DNA of 64,000 nucleotides from Chitinophaga eiseniae. GTDB taxonomy: Bacteria > Bacteroidota > Bacteroidia > Chitinophagales > Chitinophagaceae. This document shows, piece by piece, positions 24,313-33,611 of this stretch. The translations under genes and the position numbers were made by a program. The first letter of the stretch is position 1. Each line of letters starts with the position of its first letter. Below the pieces are notes generated by a model that was given only the letters and a program-made list of their open reading frames with translations, made no database searches and was not told the DNA's origin. The stretch is from NCBI RefSeq assembly GCF_900167135.1, contig NZ_FUWZ01000003.1, positions 930,001 through 994,000 on the forward strand, read 5' to 3'.

Positions 24313-27300
24313 TTACGCCGGTATGGATACCGGAACCGCGAGGCTTTTTTCCAGTATTGCTTTTACTTCAGAACGACAGCTGCCGCAACCCATTCCCGCG
24401 CCGGAAGCCTGGCACAACGGTTGTAACTGATGACAGCCTGCCGCTATTTTCTCCTGTATATTCCCCTCTCCTACATTGCCACAGGAGCAGACAAGACGAC
24501 CAATGACAGGTGCGCCTTTTTTCCCTGAACGTAACAACTCCAGCCGTTTGTCCGACAGCTCCATGCGTTGTTGTATCAGGTCGCGGAACTCCGGAAATTC
24601 GGATTTATCGCCGATCAGGATGGCACCTACGAGGCGGTCCTGGTGGATGATACATTTTTTGTAATACCTTTTGGCTTTATCGATAAAGACCACCTCTTCA
24701 TAAGCCGGATCGTCGGGCGTTTCCACCATCCCCAGCGAACAGAAATCGGCGCCATGCATTTTGAGAATGTTCATCGACAACGACCCCTGGTAATAACTCC
24801 CGATATCCCCGTTCAGGAAGCGCGCCACTACTGCGGCCTGCTGTTCAGCCGCCGCTGTTATGCCGTACAGCATCCCTTTGAATGAGGCTATTTCGCCGAT
24901 GGCGAAGATGTCCGGGTCTGCTGTCTGCAGGTACTCATTGACGATCACGCCACGGTCGCAGGGCAGCTGTATGGCTTGCGCCAGTTCTATATTAGGCGCT
25001 GTACCGATGGACATCACCACGGCCTGACAGGGAATATACCGCCCACTCTTCAGGTGGATGCCCTCCAGGTGGCCCTGTCCTGAGAAACGGTCCACTTCAT
25101 CATTGTAGTAGATCTCGATGCCGCGGTCTGTCAGCTCCTGGTACAGCAGCTGACCACCCAGCGTGTCCAGCTGCCGGTCCATCAGCCGCGAGGTACGTTG
25201 CAACAGGCCCACGTCTATCTGCATTTCCTTCAGGGACGCTGCCAGCTCAATTCCCAGCAGCCCGCCTCCGATGATCATTACTTTCCCTTTCTGCGGACGG
25301 ACATGCGCTTTAAAAGCGTCTGCATCGCGGCGGGTACGCATGGTAAAGATGCCGTCCAGCCCGGGCACATTCCTTAAAGTAGCGGCACGGCTGCCGGTGG
25401 CCAGTATCAGCACATCGTACGTATAGGTGTTACCGTTACTGTCCGTAACCGTTTTCCCCGGCCGGTCGATCGCCACAATGCTAACGCCTCTATGCAACGT
25501 AATGCGGGTGGCTTTTTCTTCGCTGTGCGTCATTTTCACCAGCTGCTTCCATGACTGGGCGCCGCTGATATAATCCGGCAGCATCACCCTGTTGTAGAAT
25601 GGCTGATCTTCCTTACCAAAAACCACCAGCTCGTCGCGGGTGTTCATTTCCCGGTAGGATTTGACAAAGCCGCAGGCAGCAGCTCCGGCGCCGATGATCA
25701 CGATTTTCTGTACCGGCTTGTTGTAACGCGTTACCTGTACCGCCGCGAACTTAAAATCAGGCTGTTTGGAAACGGGGTCCAGCCGTTTGCTGGTAAGGTT
25801 ATTGGCCCGATGCAGGTCGTTGTTCAGTATTTTGCCCCAGTGCATGGGAAGAAACACCACTCCTTTTTTGATGGTATCACAACAGCGGGCTATCACACGC
25901 ACCTCTCCCCGTTGATTCGTGACCGTTACCATGTCACCGTCGGCGATATCCCGCCCGGCGGCATCGTCGCGGTGTATCTCCAGGAAAGCGCTGTCAATAT
26001 GTTGTTTCAGCTTGTTCACCTTACCGGTTTTGCTCATCGTATGCCATTGATCGCGAATACGCCCGGTGGTAAGAACAAGCGGCCATTCCGGCGTGAGCGG
26101 CTCCGAACGGTGATCGTCGCCGAAACTGTGTATCACGGCCCTGCCTTCGCCGGTATAAAAACGGTGATCGGTAAAAAGGCGGGGCGTTCCTTTTCCGTTG
26201 TGATAAGGCCACTGCACACTACGCTGCGCCCTCAGTATTTCATAATTCAGTCCGCTGATATCGATGTTGGTACCGGCCGTCAGTTGCACATGCTCCTTGT
26301 AGATGTCTTCCATAGAAGCATAATCAAAGCCTTTATAGCCCATCTTCTGCGCAAAGCGGCAAATGATTTCCGCATCGGGAAGCGCTTCCCCCGGCGCATC
26401 AGTGATCTTTCCGAGATAACTGATACGACGTTCGGCGTTGGTCATGGTACCTTCTTTTTCTGTCCATGCGGCAGCAGGCAGCACCACATCAGCATAACGC
26501 AGTGTTTCCGGCCGGGAGGAGATCTCCTGCACAACGACATATTTCGCCTTTTGCAGCGCGGCTTCTGCGAAACGCACGTCCGGCTGACTGACCAGCGGAT
26601 TGGTACACATGATCCAGATAGCTTTCAACCGGCCGTCCTGCAATGCATCGAACATCTCTGTGGCGGTAAGGCCCGGTTTGGCGGAAATTTCTGTTCCGCC
26701 CCAGAACTGTTGCACCTCCCGGCGATGCGCGGGGTCACTCAACAGCCGGTGCGCCGGCAACAGGTTGGACAGTCCTCCTACTTCCCGGCCCCCCATAGCG
26801 TTCGGTTGACCCGTCAGCGAAAAAGGACCGCTGCCCGGCTTTCCGATATGTCCCGTAATCAGGTGCAGATTGATCAGGCTAAGGTTTTTATGCGTACCCG
26901 CGGCGCTCTGGTTCAGCCCCATCGTCCACAGCGACATAAAACCGTCTGCTTTGCCGATCCAGTCAGCCGCTTCATACAGCGCGCTGACTTCAACACCGCA
27001 AATAGCAGCGGCTTCCGTGATGCTGCGCTGCATGACGGAAGTCTCATATTTCAGGTAACCTTCTGTATGCGCTCCTATAAACCGCGCATCCACATCACCG
27101 TTTTCGATAAGGACCCTTCCTATTGCGTGATGCAGCACGATGTCCGTTCCCGGATTGATTTGCAGATGAAGATCTGCGATGCTGCAACTCTGCGTTACGC
27201 GTGGGTCGCTGACAATGATCTTCAGCTGTGGATTGGCCGCCTTGGCCGCTTCCACGCGCCGCCAGAGGATAGGATGACACCAGGCGGGGTTAGCGCCGGC

Positions 27301-27810
27301 CACCAAAATGCAGTCCGCTTTTTCAATATCTTCGTAGGTGCCCGGCACCGCGTCTTCTCCCAGCGCCATTTTATACGCCGCCACCGCACTGCTCATACAG
27401 AGCCGGGAATTGGTATCGATGTTATTGCTGCCAATAAATCCTTTGATCAGTTTGTTGACAACATAATATTCTTCCGTGAGACACTGTCCGGAGGCGTAGA
27501 AAGCCACTGCATCCGGTCCATATTTCTGTATGACGGATGCAAAGACCGCAGCAGTCCTTTCCAGTGCCTGGTCCCAGCTCACCCTTTGCCGTGGCAGGTT
27601 TCGATGGTACCGCATTTCCGGATACAGCAACCTGTCAGACGTGTCCATCACAGTATAATGCAGGTTCATACCTTTGGAACAAAGCATGCCCTTATTTACC
27701 GGATGGTCCGGATCGCCTTCCACCTGCAGCTTTCCCTGCCGGTCTTTATGTACCAGTATGCCGCATCCTACGCCGCAATAACAACAGGTCGTTTTAAGAG
27801 GGGACTGCAT
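24313..27810 (-). CDS. nasA: Assimilatory nitrate reductase fused to an FAD-dependent reductase
   Basis: A 1165-residue fusion. Residues 1-690 are a NarB/NasA-type molybdopterin oxidoreductase: a 4Fe-4S site at the N-terminus (CCYCGVGC, then MLCSKG) and a molydopterin-dinucleotide domain near 570-685. Residues about 698-1095 form a NirB-like FAD/NAD(P) reductase (IIGAGAAACGF, then IIGGGLLGIELA). Residues about 1104-1155 are a BFD-like 2Fe-2S domain (CSCGNVG, GMGCGSCR). In other bacteria these are separate NasC and NasB/NarB partners. The fusion would let NAD(P)H reduce nitrate to nitrite in one cytoplasmic polypeptide. It is co-transcribed with the nitrate transporter (22 bases upstream) and the rubredoxin-tailed gene. 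Confidence 0.93.
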   Translation of the reverse strand: MQSPLKTTCCYCGVGCGILVHKDRQGKLQVEGDPDHPVNKGMLCSKGMNLHYTVMDTSDRLLYPEMRYHRNLPRQRVSWDQALERTAAVFASVIQKYGPDAVAFYASGQCLTEEYYVVNKLIKGFIGSNNIDTNSRLCMSSAVAAYKMALGEDAVPGTYEDIEKADCILVAGANPAWCHPILWRRVEAAKAANPQLKIIVSDPRVTQSCSIADLHLQINPGTDIVLHHAIGRVLIENGDVDARFIGAHTEGYLKYETSVMQRSITEAAAICGVEVSALYEAADWIGKADGFMSLWTMGLNQSAAGTHKNLSLINLHLITGHIGKPGSGPFSLTGQPNAMGGREVGGLSNLLPAHRLLSDPAHRREVQQFWGGTEISAKPGLTATEMFDALQDGRLKAIWIMCTNPLVSQPDVRFAEAALQKAKYVVVQEISSRPETLRYADVVLPAAAWTEKEGTMTNAERRISYLGKITDAPGEALPDAEIICRFAQKMGYKGFDYASMEDIYKEHVQLTAGTNIDISGLNYEILRAQRSVQWPYHNGKGTPRLFTDHRFYTGEGRAVIHSFGDDHRSEPLTPEWPLVLTTGRIRDQWHTMSKTGKVNKLKQHIDSAFLEIHRDDAAGRDIADGDMVTVTNQRGEVRVIARCCDTIKKGVVFLPMHWGKILNNDLHRANNLTSKRLDPVSKQPDFKFAAVQVTRYNKPVQKIVIIGAGAAACGFVKSYREMNTRDELVVFGKEDQPFYNRVMLPDYISGAQSWKQLVKMTHSEEKATRITLHRGVSIVAIDRPGKTVTDSNGNTYTYDVLILATGSRAATLRNVPGLDGIFTMRTRRDADAFKAHVRPQKGKVMIIGGGLLGIELAASLKEMQIDVGLLQRTSRLMDRQLDTLGGQLLYQELTDRGIEIYYNDEVDRFSGQGHLEGIHLKSGRYIPCQAVVMSIGTAPNIELAQAIQLPCDRGVIVNEYLQTADPDIFAIGEIASFKGMLYGITAAAEQQAAVVARFLNGDIGSYYQGSLSMNILKMHGADFCSLGMVETPDDPAYEEVVFIDKAKRYYKKCIIHQDRLVGAILIGDKSEFPEFRDLIQQRMELSDKRLELLRSGKKGAPVIGRLVCSCGNVGEGNIQEKIAAGCHQLQPLCQASGAGMGCGSCRSEVKAILEKSLAVPVSIPA

Positions 27811-27832
27811 AGCTGCCGTTTTAAGTTTATCA

Positions 27833-29122
27833 TCAGGAAATCATCACCGGCGCATCTTCTGTAGTCACAACACTCAGTTTCGCTTTCGGCGCAAACCGGG
27901 TAAAAAGTACCAGTCCGCCGACGGCCATGACCATTACGCCGATATAACTGAATGCTTCGATATACGTGAGATGGTCCGACTTAAACAAAAAGCCAAACAA
28001 CATACCGCCGACGTTACCGCCGGCGCCTACGATACCATTGACCAGCCCGGCGTTGCGGCGGCTGAGAAAAGGCACGATGCCATAGGTGACGCCGTTGGCC
28101 ATTTTCAGGAACAGGGCAAAACTCAGCATGGCTACGATGGCCATGCCCAGCGAGCCCGCGCGGGCAAACAACAGCAGGCCGGCGCCTTCCAGCAGCAACA
28201 TGGCCGCCAGCAGCCAGCCCTTGCCTTTGATACCGGCTTTGGCGCCGGCTTTATCTGCCGCGATGCCTCCCAGCGCACGGGCAAAAAGGTTCATAAATCC
28301 GAAGATACCGGCCCAGAAACCCGCACTGCTTTGTGACAAATGGAAGGTATCCACGAAATGTAAAGCTGCCACATTATCAAAGGTGATCTCCATGCCAAAA
28401 CACATTCCATAGGCGAGGGTCAGCATCCAGATACGCCAGTCACGCAGCACGCTCCAGTCAATGCTGTCCGCTTTGCCGGCGCGCGGCATCGTATCAAAGT
28501 TGCCTTCCGGCGTATCCTGTGTGTAGCGGTAATACAGCCATGCCACCCCCAGCATCATCAGGCCGGGCAGGATCATAGCGTAACGCCACGCCTCTCCTTT
28601 CGTATAGCCGAGACCGACGATAGCGGCAAAAATCAGCGGCATCACCATGTTGGTGACACCCCCGCCGAGGTTACCCCATCCGCCGGCAATGGCGTTGGCT
28701 GTACCTTTGATATTGGCGGCAAACATCAGGGAGGTATGAAACTGTGTAATGACAAAAGCGCCGCCTATGATGCTGATGGCTAAACGAAAAAGTAAAAAGG
28801 AAGTGTAGTCTTTTGACAACCCTACCAGGAAGACCGGCAACGAGCCCAGTACCAGCAGGCGGACGGCTGTTTTACGGGGGCCCCACAGGTCGCAGAGACG
28901 GCCGATCAGCAGCCGGGCGATGATAGTGCCTGATACTGAGGCAATCATGATATTGCCGATCTGCGCTTTGCTGAGGCCCATATCTTCCCGGATGGTGGGC
29001 ATCAGCGGCGCCAGGCCAAACCATCCGAAAAAACAGACAAAAAACATCAGCCAGGTAATATGGAAGGTCCGCATCTGTACGGAGTCTATACGGAATATAT
29101 TGAGTTTATCGAGCGCGGGCAT
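27833..29122 (-). CDS. Nitrate/nitrite MFS transporter (NarK/NrtP type)
   Basis: A 429-residue permease with 12 membrane helices. Features of the nitrate/nitrite porter family are present: the Gly-rich signature in TM5 (AIAGGWGNLGGGVTNM), a matching one in TM11 (GIVGAGGNVGGMLFGF), and Arg residues in TM2 and TM8 expected to bind the anion. It brings nitrate into the cytoplasm for the fused reductase encoded 22 bases downstream. It lies after the porin gene, 19 bases away, so outer- and inner-membrane entry are encoded side by side. Confidence 0.92.
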   Translation of the reverse strand: MPALDKLNIFRIDSVQMRTFHITWLMFFVCFFGWFGLAPLMPTIREDMGLSKAQIGNIMIASVSGTIIARLLIGRLCDLWGPRKTAVRLLVLGSLPVFLVGLSKDYTSFLLFRLAISIIGGAFVITQFHTSLMFAANIKGTANAIAGGWGNLGGGVTNMVMPLIFAAIVGLGYTKGEAWRYAMILPGLMMLGVAWLYYRYTQDTPEGNFDTMPRAGKADSIDWSVLRDWRIWMLTLAYGMCFGMEITFDNVAALHFVDTFHLSQSSAGFWAGIFGFMNLFARALGGIAADKAGAKAGIKGKGWLLAAMLLLEGAGLLLFARAGSLGMAIVAMLSFALFLKMANGVTYGIVPFLSRRNAGLVNGIVGAGGNVGGMLFGFLFKSDHLTYIEAFSYIGVMVMAVGGLVLFTRFAPKAKLSVVTTEDAPVMIS

Positions 29123-29141
29123 GATAGTACTGTTTTAATCG

Positions 29142-30458
29142 TTATTTAATTCGCCATTCGGGATGGATATTGACGGTCACATATGCCCAGTTATTATTAC
29201 CGGATGCATTGGCGACCTGCTTTATCTTCGCCAGGGACGGCGTGCTCCGGAAATGACTGTAACCAGCTTCAAAGGCGACCACACTGGTAAGTGTATACGT
29301 GGCCGTTATATCGGCTTCAGTGCCTAATCTTTTGTTATAGCCATCAATAGCGGCGGCGCTGAAGAAAGCATGTACGTCTGCGCCGGCCGTAAAACGGCTC
29401 CCCGCCTTCCACTTCACCCGGAGGTAATAATCCTGCAGGCCTTTACCGGCAAAGGGACTGGCCACATAGAAGTAGTCCATGTACCCCCAGAACTTATGCG
29501 GCGTACCATAGAGCGGATCAAAATCAGGCGTTGTAAAATCGGCCCCCAGCCCGGTGCTCAGCTGCCGGCTCCAGGCCTGTTGCAGGTACCCGGAGAGCAA
29601 CGCCCCGCTGACCGTTTGCCCGTTACCGTTGGTACCGCCCTGGTAATAACCGGCGGCGGTCCACAGCAGACGGTCATGCTGACTGGTATAATACAACCCT
29701 GTCGTTATCCGGTTGTATACTCCTGCCCGCCACTTTTTCTGTGCAGGAGTAACGGTACTGTCTATCTGAAATGCAGGGAACTGGTCGGACAGGACAAGCA
29801 GGGACAGGCTTCCCTGTTGCAGCTTACGTGACACATATAAAAATTCCAGGCTTTTGTAAGCGGGACCGCCGTTGGTATTGGCGGCATAGTTACCGGGGGG
29901 CAAAGGGTTGTATACCGTTCCGGAGGCATTTTCCTTGTTCTGATTAAAAGCCAGTCCTGCGTGTGCGGTCCAGGCGCCGGTTTCATATTTCAGGAGGGCA
30001 GCATCATGCCGGCGGCCCTGCTGGAGCCAGTCGAGATTGCCCAACAACCGGCTGTCGTCGTACATGAGTTCCTGCCGGCCTATCTTCAGCGACAGGCGGC
30101 GGTTTTTCGATACGGTATCAGTCAGCAGTATTTCCGCCCAGGCTTCGTGGAGCATAAAGCCGTTATTATCCGGGGTGGTGGTGCGGTTAATGGTGGAGGC
30201 GTCCTGCCCCCAAACGCGTATATCCTGTACCGTGAGTCCCAGTTTGAGGCGGTAGCTGTTCAGTCCGGCCATAAGGCGGGTACGCTGGGAAGTAAAAAAG
30301 GCGGGGGAAGCGCCCCGGGTCCTGGGAGCGCCCTGCCCGTCACGCAGTTCTGTGCGGGTACGCAGCTGGGCGCCTAACGTAAACTGGCCATAGCCATGCT
30401 GCGACAGCAGCAGACCGGGTAGCATCCAGGGGATGCCGCCATAAAACCACTTTTTCAT
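29142..30458 (-). CDS. Alginate-export-family outer membrane porin
   Basis: A 438-residue outer membrane beta-barrel of the alginate_exp family. A signal peptide ends near YGQ (residue 24). Alternating strands run to the C-terminus, with motifs common to the family such as RLSLKIGRQELMYDDSRLLG (about 120-139). It sits between nirD and the nitrate transporter, so here it is best read as the outer membrane pore for nitrate or nitrite rather than an alginate channel. The frame is open to 30491; the ATG at 30458 matches the signal peptide. Confidence 0.85.
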   Translation of the reverse strand: MKKWFYGGIPWMLPGLLLSQHGYGQFTLGAQLRTRTELRDGQGAPRTRGASPAFFTSQRTRLMAGLNSYRLKLGLTVQDIRVWGQDASTINRTTTPDNNGFMLHEAWAEILLTDTVSKNRRLSLKIGRQELMYDDSRLLGNLDWLQQGRRHDAALLKYETGAWTAHAGLAFNQNKENASGTVYNPLPPGNYAANTNGGPAYKSLEFLYVSRKLQQGSLSLLVLSDQFPAFQIDSTVTPAQKKWRAGVYNRITTGLYYTSQHDRLLWTAAGYYQGGTNGNGQTVSGALLSGYLQQAWSRQLSTGLGADFTTPDFDPLYGTPHKFWGYMDYFYVASPFAGKGLQDYYLRVKWKAGSRFTAGADVHAFFSAAAIDGYNKRLGTEADITATYTLTSVVAFEAGYSHFRSTPSLAKIKQVANASGNNNWAYVTVNIHPEWRIK

Positions 30459-30537
30459 GTACCTTTGGTTGATTTTAATTGAGCCAATCAATATAAGATC
30501 AGGAACCCGGTCAGCCTGCCAGCTACCGGGTTTCGCT

Positions 30538-30912
30538 TTATACTGCTACCATCGCGGTTTCTTCACTGACGCCGATATACACCAGTCCGTCCGTAACGCG
30601 TACCGGGTAAACGGTCAGCGCGCATTCCCCCTCATCTGACAGGCAGCGCCCGTCGAGCAGGGAGAATGTTTTCTTATGGAACGGACAGGCCACTTTCGGC
30701 TCATCTTTTACCGTGCCGGTCATACCGCGGCTCAGCGCCATCTGTTTACGGTGGGGGCAAAGGTTTTGTGTGGCGTACCACTGGTCCTTGCGGGCGAAAT
30801 AAAACAACGCGATTTGCTCTTCTCCGTATTTTACGCACACGCCTCCGTTGTGCGGCACATCCGACGCTTTACAAGCCAGGAACCAGTGAATCGTTGTTGA
30901 TGAGATAGACAT
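30538..30912 (-). CDS. nirD: Nitrite reductase small subunit (Rieske-type)
   Basis: The 124-residue NirD subunit of NADH-dependent assimilatory nitrite reductase. It has a Rieske fold with both ligand pairs kept, Cys52-x-His54 (CPHRKQM) and Cys76-x2-His79 (CPFHKKTF). It follows nirB by 23 bases and forms the NirBD complex in the cytoplasm. The longer frame to 30945 would overlap nirB; the ATG at 30912 is chosen because it fits the family length of 105-120 residues. Confidence 0.93.
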   Translation of the reverse strand: MSISSTTIHWFLACKASDVPHNGGVCVKYGEEQIALFYFARKDQWYATQNLCPHRKQMALSRGMTGTVKDEPKVACPFHKKTFSLLDGRCLSDEGECALTVYPVRVTDGLVYIGVSEETAMVAV

Positions 30913-30935
30913 AGCAGTGCATTTTAAAGATGATA

Positions 30936-33434
30936 TTATTTCCACTCTGCGGCTTTCTTCTGGTTGCGCAGGGTTTCAAATTTTACAGTAGGGTCTTTCT
31001 CTTCCGGGGAGTTGATGAAGTGGGAAAAGCGCCGGCGCAGTTCCGGGTTCTCTACTACTTCCCGCCATTCGCATTTATAGCTGTCCACCAGCGCCTGCAT
31101 CTCTCCTTCCAGCTGGGCGCCGATACCGAGGCTGTCCTGTACCACTACGTTGCGGAGATAGTCGATGCCGCCATCCAGTTTGTTCAGCCAGGTGGCGGTG
31201 CGGGTCAGCGGGTCGGCGGTTTTGATATAGAACATCAGGAAACGGTCGATGTACCGGATACAGGTTTCGCTGTCCAGGTCCGCGGCCAGCAGCACCGCAT
31301 GTTGCGGTTTGGAGCCGCCGTTGCCGCAGACATACAGGTTCCAGCCTTTTTCCGTGGCGATGATGCCAAAGTCTTTGGATTGTGCTTCAGCACATTCGCG
31401 GATACACCCGGAGACGGCCGATTTGATTTTATGCGGCGCACGGAGGCCGCGGTAACGTTCTTCGATGCGGATGGCGTAGCTAACGCTGTCATGCAGTCCG
31501 AAGCGGCACCAGGTAGAGCCGACGCAGCTTTTTACGGTGCGCAGCGCTTTGCCGTAGGCGTGACCGCTTTCGAAGCCGGCGTCGATCAGTTCTTTCCAGA
31601 TCAGCGGCAGGTCGCTGAGATGTGCGCCGAAAAGATCGATACGTTGGCCGCCGGTGATTTTTGTGTAGAGGTTGTATTTCTGTGCGACCTCACCGATGGC
31701 GATCAGTTTCTCCGGCGTAATCTCTCCGCCGGGGATACGCGGCACGACCGAATAGGTGCCGCCTTTCTGGATATTGGCCAGGTAGCGGTCGTTGGAGTCC
31801 TGTGCGGTATCGTTGCCCTTGGCGAGGATCATGTCGTTCCACAGGCTGGCGAGGATGGAAGCCACCGCGGGTTTACAGATTTCGCAACCGTCGCCCTGAC
31901 CGTAATGGTCCAGCACTTCATCAAAAGAGCGGAGTGATTTGATGCGGATGAGGTCCAGCATTTCCTGCCGCGAATAGGTAAAATGTTCGCAAATCACGTT
32001 GCGGATGTATTTGCCCTGTGATTTGAGGGTGGTGGCGATGATATCTTTCACCATGGGTGCGCAGCCACCGCAGCAGGTGCCGGCTTTGGTGCATTTTTTA
32101 ATTTCATCAAACGATTCATGTCCCGCCGTTACCGCTTCGCAGATGGCGCCTTTGCTGACGCTTTCACAGCTGCAGATCAAGGCTTCGTCCGGCAGGGCGT
32201 CCACGCCGGCGCCGGCAGGGGTACCTTCTTTGGGTGGGCCCATCAGCAGGGTGGCGGGGTCCGGCGGTAAGGCCAGTTTGTTTTTCACCGTCTGCAACAG
32301 CATGTTATAGGCGCTGGCTTCCCCGATTAAGATGCCGCCCAGCAGTTGTTGCCCGTCAGGAGTGATGTCGATACGTTTGTAGATGCCTTTCAGCCGGTCT
32401 TCAAAGACGATGCTGTGGCAGTTGCCGGCGGGAGAAAAGGGATCGCCAAAACTAGCTACTTCCACACCGACGAGCTTCAGCCGGGTACTCATGTCAAACC
32501 CGGTGAAGGCTTTTATTTCACTGCTAAGGTGTGCCGCTACTACTTCTGCCATTTCATAACCCGGTGCTACCAGGCCATAGATCATATTTTGATACAGGGC
32601 GCATTCGCCAATGGCGTAGATAGAAGAGTCGGATGTCTGCAGTTGATCGTTCACCACGATGCCGCCACGGGGACCTGTTTCGAGGCCGGCTGCTTTTGCC
32701 AGTTCATCCCTGGGTTTGATGCCTGCCGATATCACCAGCATGTCTGTTTTCAGGAAGGTGTCGTCGGTGAACTGCAGGCCGGTGATATGATCTTCCCCGG
32801 TTATCTTTTTGGTGTTTTTGCTGGTCAGTACTTTCAGGCCCAGCTGTCCTAACTTCTCTTGAAGTAACAGCGAACCTTTGTCATCTATCTGGCGGGGCAT
32901 GAGCCGGGGCGCGAATTCCACGACATGAATATTCGTCATGCCCAGGTCCAGCAAAGCTTTGGCTGCTTCGAGGCCCAGCAGGCCGCCGCCGATGACGGTT
33001 CCTGTGCGGGCATGGAGGGCGTACGCCGTCATCATTTCCAGGTCTTCTATGGTGCGGTAGAGGAACACCCCTTTTTTCTCCACGCCGGGTATGGGAGGTA
33101 CAAAGGCGGCCGATCCGGTAGCCAGTACGAGGTAATCATATGTTTCCAGGATGCCGCTGTGGGCCTGCACCGTTTTCTTTTCCCGGTCGATGGCCGTTAC
33201 CGGATCTGCGAGATGCAGCCGGATGCCTTGTTGCGCATACCATTCAGTGCTGGCCATTAAAAGCTCGTCCCCTGTTTTACCCTCGAACCAGGAGGTGAGA
33301 TGTACACGATCATAGGCCGGACGGGGTTCTTCGCCAAATACGACCAGTTCGACAGACGTTTTCGCGGATTTGGCGAGCAGCTTCTCACAGAACTTATATC
33401 CGACCATGCCGTTTCCGATAACCACGATTTTCAT
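30936..33434 (-). CDS. nirB: NAD(P)H-dependent nitrite reductase large subunit
   Basis: The 832-residue sirohaem nitrite reductase that reduces nitrite to ammonium with six electrons. Order of domains: FAD/NAD-binding reductase (1-400; VIGNGMVGYKF and IGGGLLGLEAA), BFD-like 2Fe-2S (about 415-470; CSCESVSKG, GTCCGGCAPM), a second Cys-containing segment (CEICKPA), then NIR/SIR ferredoxin-like and catalytic domains. The sirohaem/4Fe-4S cysteines are in CVGSTWC and SGCIREC, and the active-site region is AEAQSKDFG. First gene of the nitrate operon, divergent from cobA, which makes the sirohaem precursor. Confidence 0.95.
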   Translation of the reverse strand: MKIVVIGNGMVGYKFCEKLLAKSAKTSVELVVFGEEPRPAYDRVHLTSWFEGKTGDELLMASTEWYAQQGIRLHLADPVTAIDREKKTVQAHSGILETYDYLVLATGSAAFVPPIPGVEKKGVFLYRTIEDLEMMTAYALHARTGTVIGGGLLGLEAAKALLDLGMTNIHVVEFAPRLMPRQIDDKGSLLLQEKLGQLGLKVLTSKNTKKITGEDHITGLQFTDDTFLKTDMLVISAGIKPRDELAKAAGLETGPRGGIVVNDQLQTSDSSIYAIGECALYQNMIYGLVAPGYEMAEVVAAHLSSEIKAFTGFDMSTRLKLVGVEVASFGDPFSPAGNCHSIVFEDRLKGIYKRIDITPDGQQLLGGILIGEASAYNMLLQTVKNKLALPPDPATLLMGPPKEGTPAGAGVDALPDEALICSCESVSKGAICEAVTAGHESFDEIKKCTKAGTCCGGCAPMVKDIIATTLKSQGKYIRNVICEHFTYSRQEMLDLIRIKSLRSFDEVLDHYGQGDGCEICKPAVASILASLWNDMILAKGNDTAQDSNDRYLANIQKGGTYSVVPRIPGGEITPEKLIAIGEVAQKYNLYTKITGGQRIDLFGAHLSDLPLIWKELIDAGFESGHAYGKALRTVKSCVGSTWCRFGLHDSVSYAIRIEERYRGLRAPHKIKSAVSGCIRECAEAQSKDFGIIATEKGWNLYVCGNGGSKPQHAVLLAADLDSETCIRYIDRFLMFYIKTADPLTRTATWLNKLDGGIDYLRNVVVQDSLGIGAQLEGEMQALVDSYKCEWREVVENPELRRRFSHFINSPEEKDPTVKFETLRNQKKAAEWK

Positions 33435-33611
33435 TGGAAGAGATTTTGGATGGAATATTATATTATTATATAATTAATATGGTATTATTATTAACATTTA
33501 CTACCATTTTCAACATCAATTCTTTCATAACAATGATGAAATTAATCGTTTTGACGTTATTTTTAAATAGTTTTATCAAAATTTATTCATATTAATTTAT
33601 TTATAATATAA
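33435..33611. promoter_or_regulatory. AT-rich divergent control region of nirB and cobA
   Basis: A 177-bp spacer, very AT-rich, between the nitrate operon and cobA. It must carry both promoters, but neither has a perfect TAnnTTTG box. TTTTGA at 33549-33554 and TCAAAA at 33576-33581 form an inverted repeat with 21 bases between the arms, which could be a binding site for a dimeric regulator. This last point is weak. Confidence 0.4.

Noticed and set aside
25810..27864. A 684-residue open frame on the plus strand
   Set aside because: It lies fully antisense to the nitrate reductase fusion, is rich in His, Arg and Cys and shows no domain. It is a shadow of the high-GC codon use of the real gene.
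30930..31937. A 335-residue plus-strand frame opposite nirB
   Set aside because: Antisense to conserved nirB codons, with no recognisable motif and no promoter.
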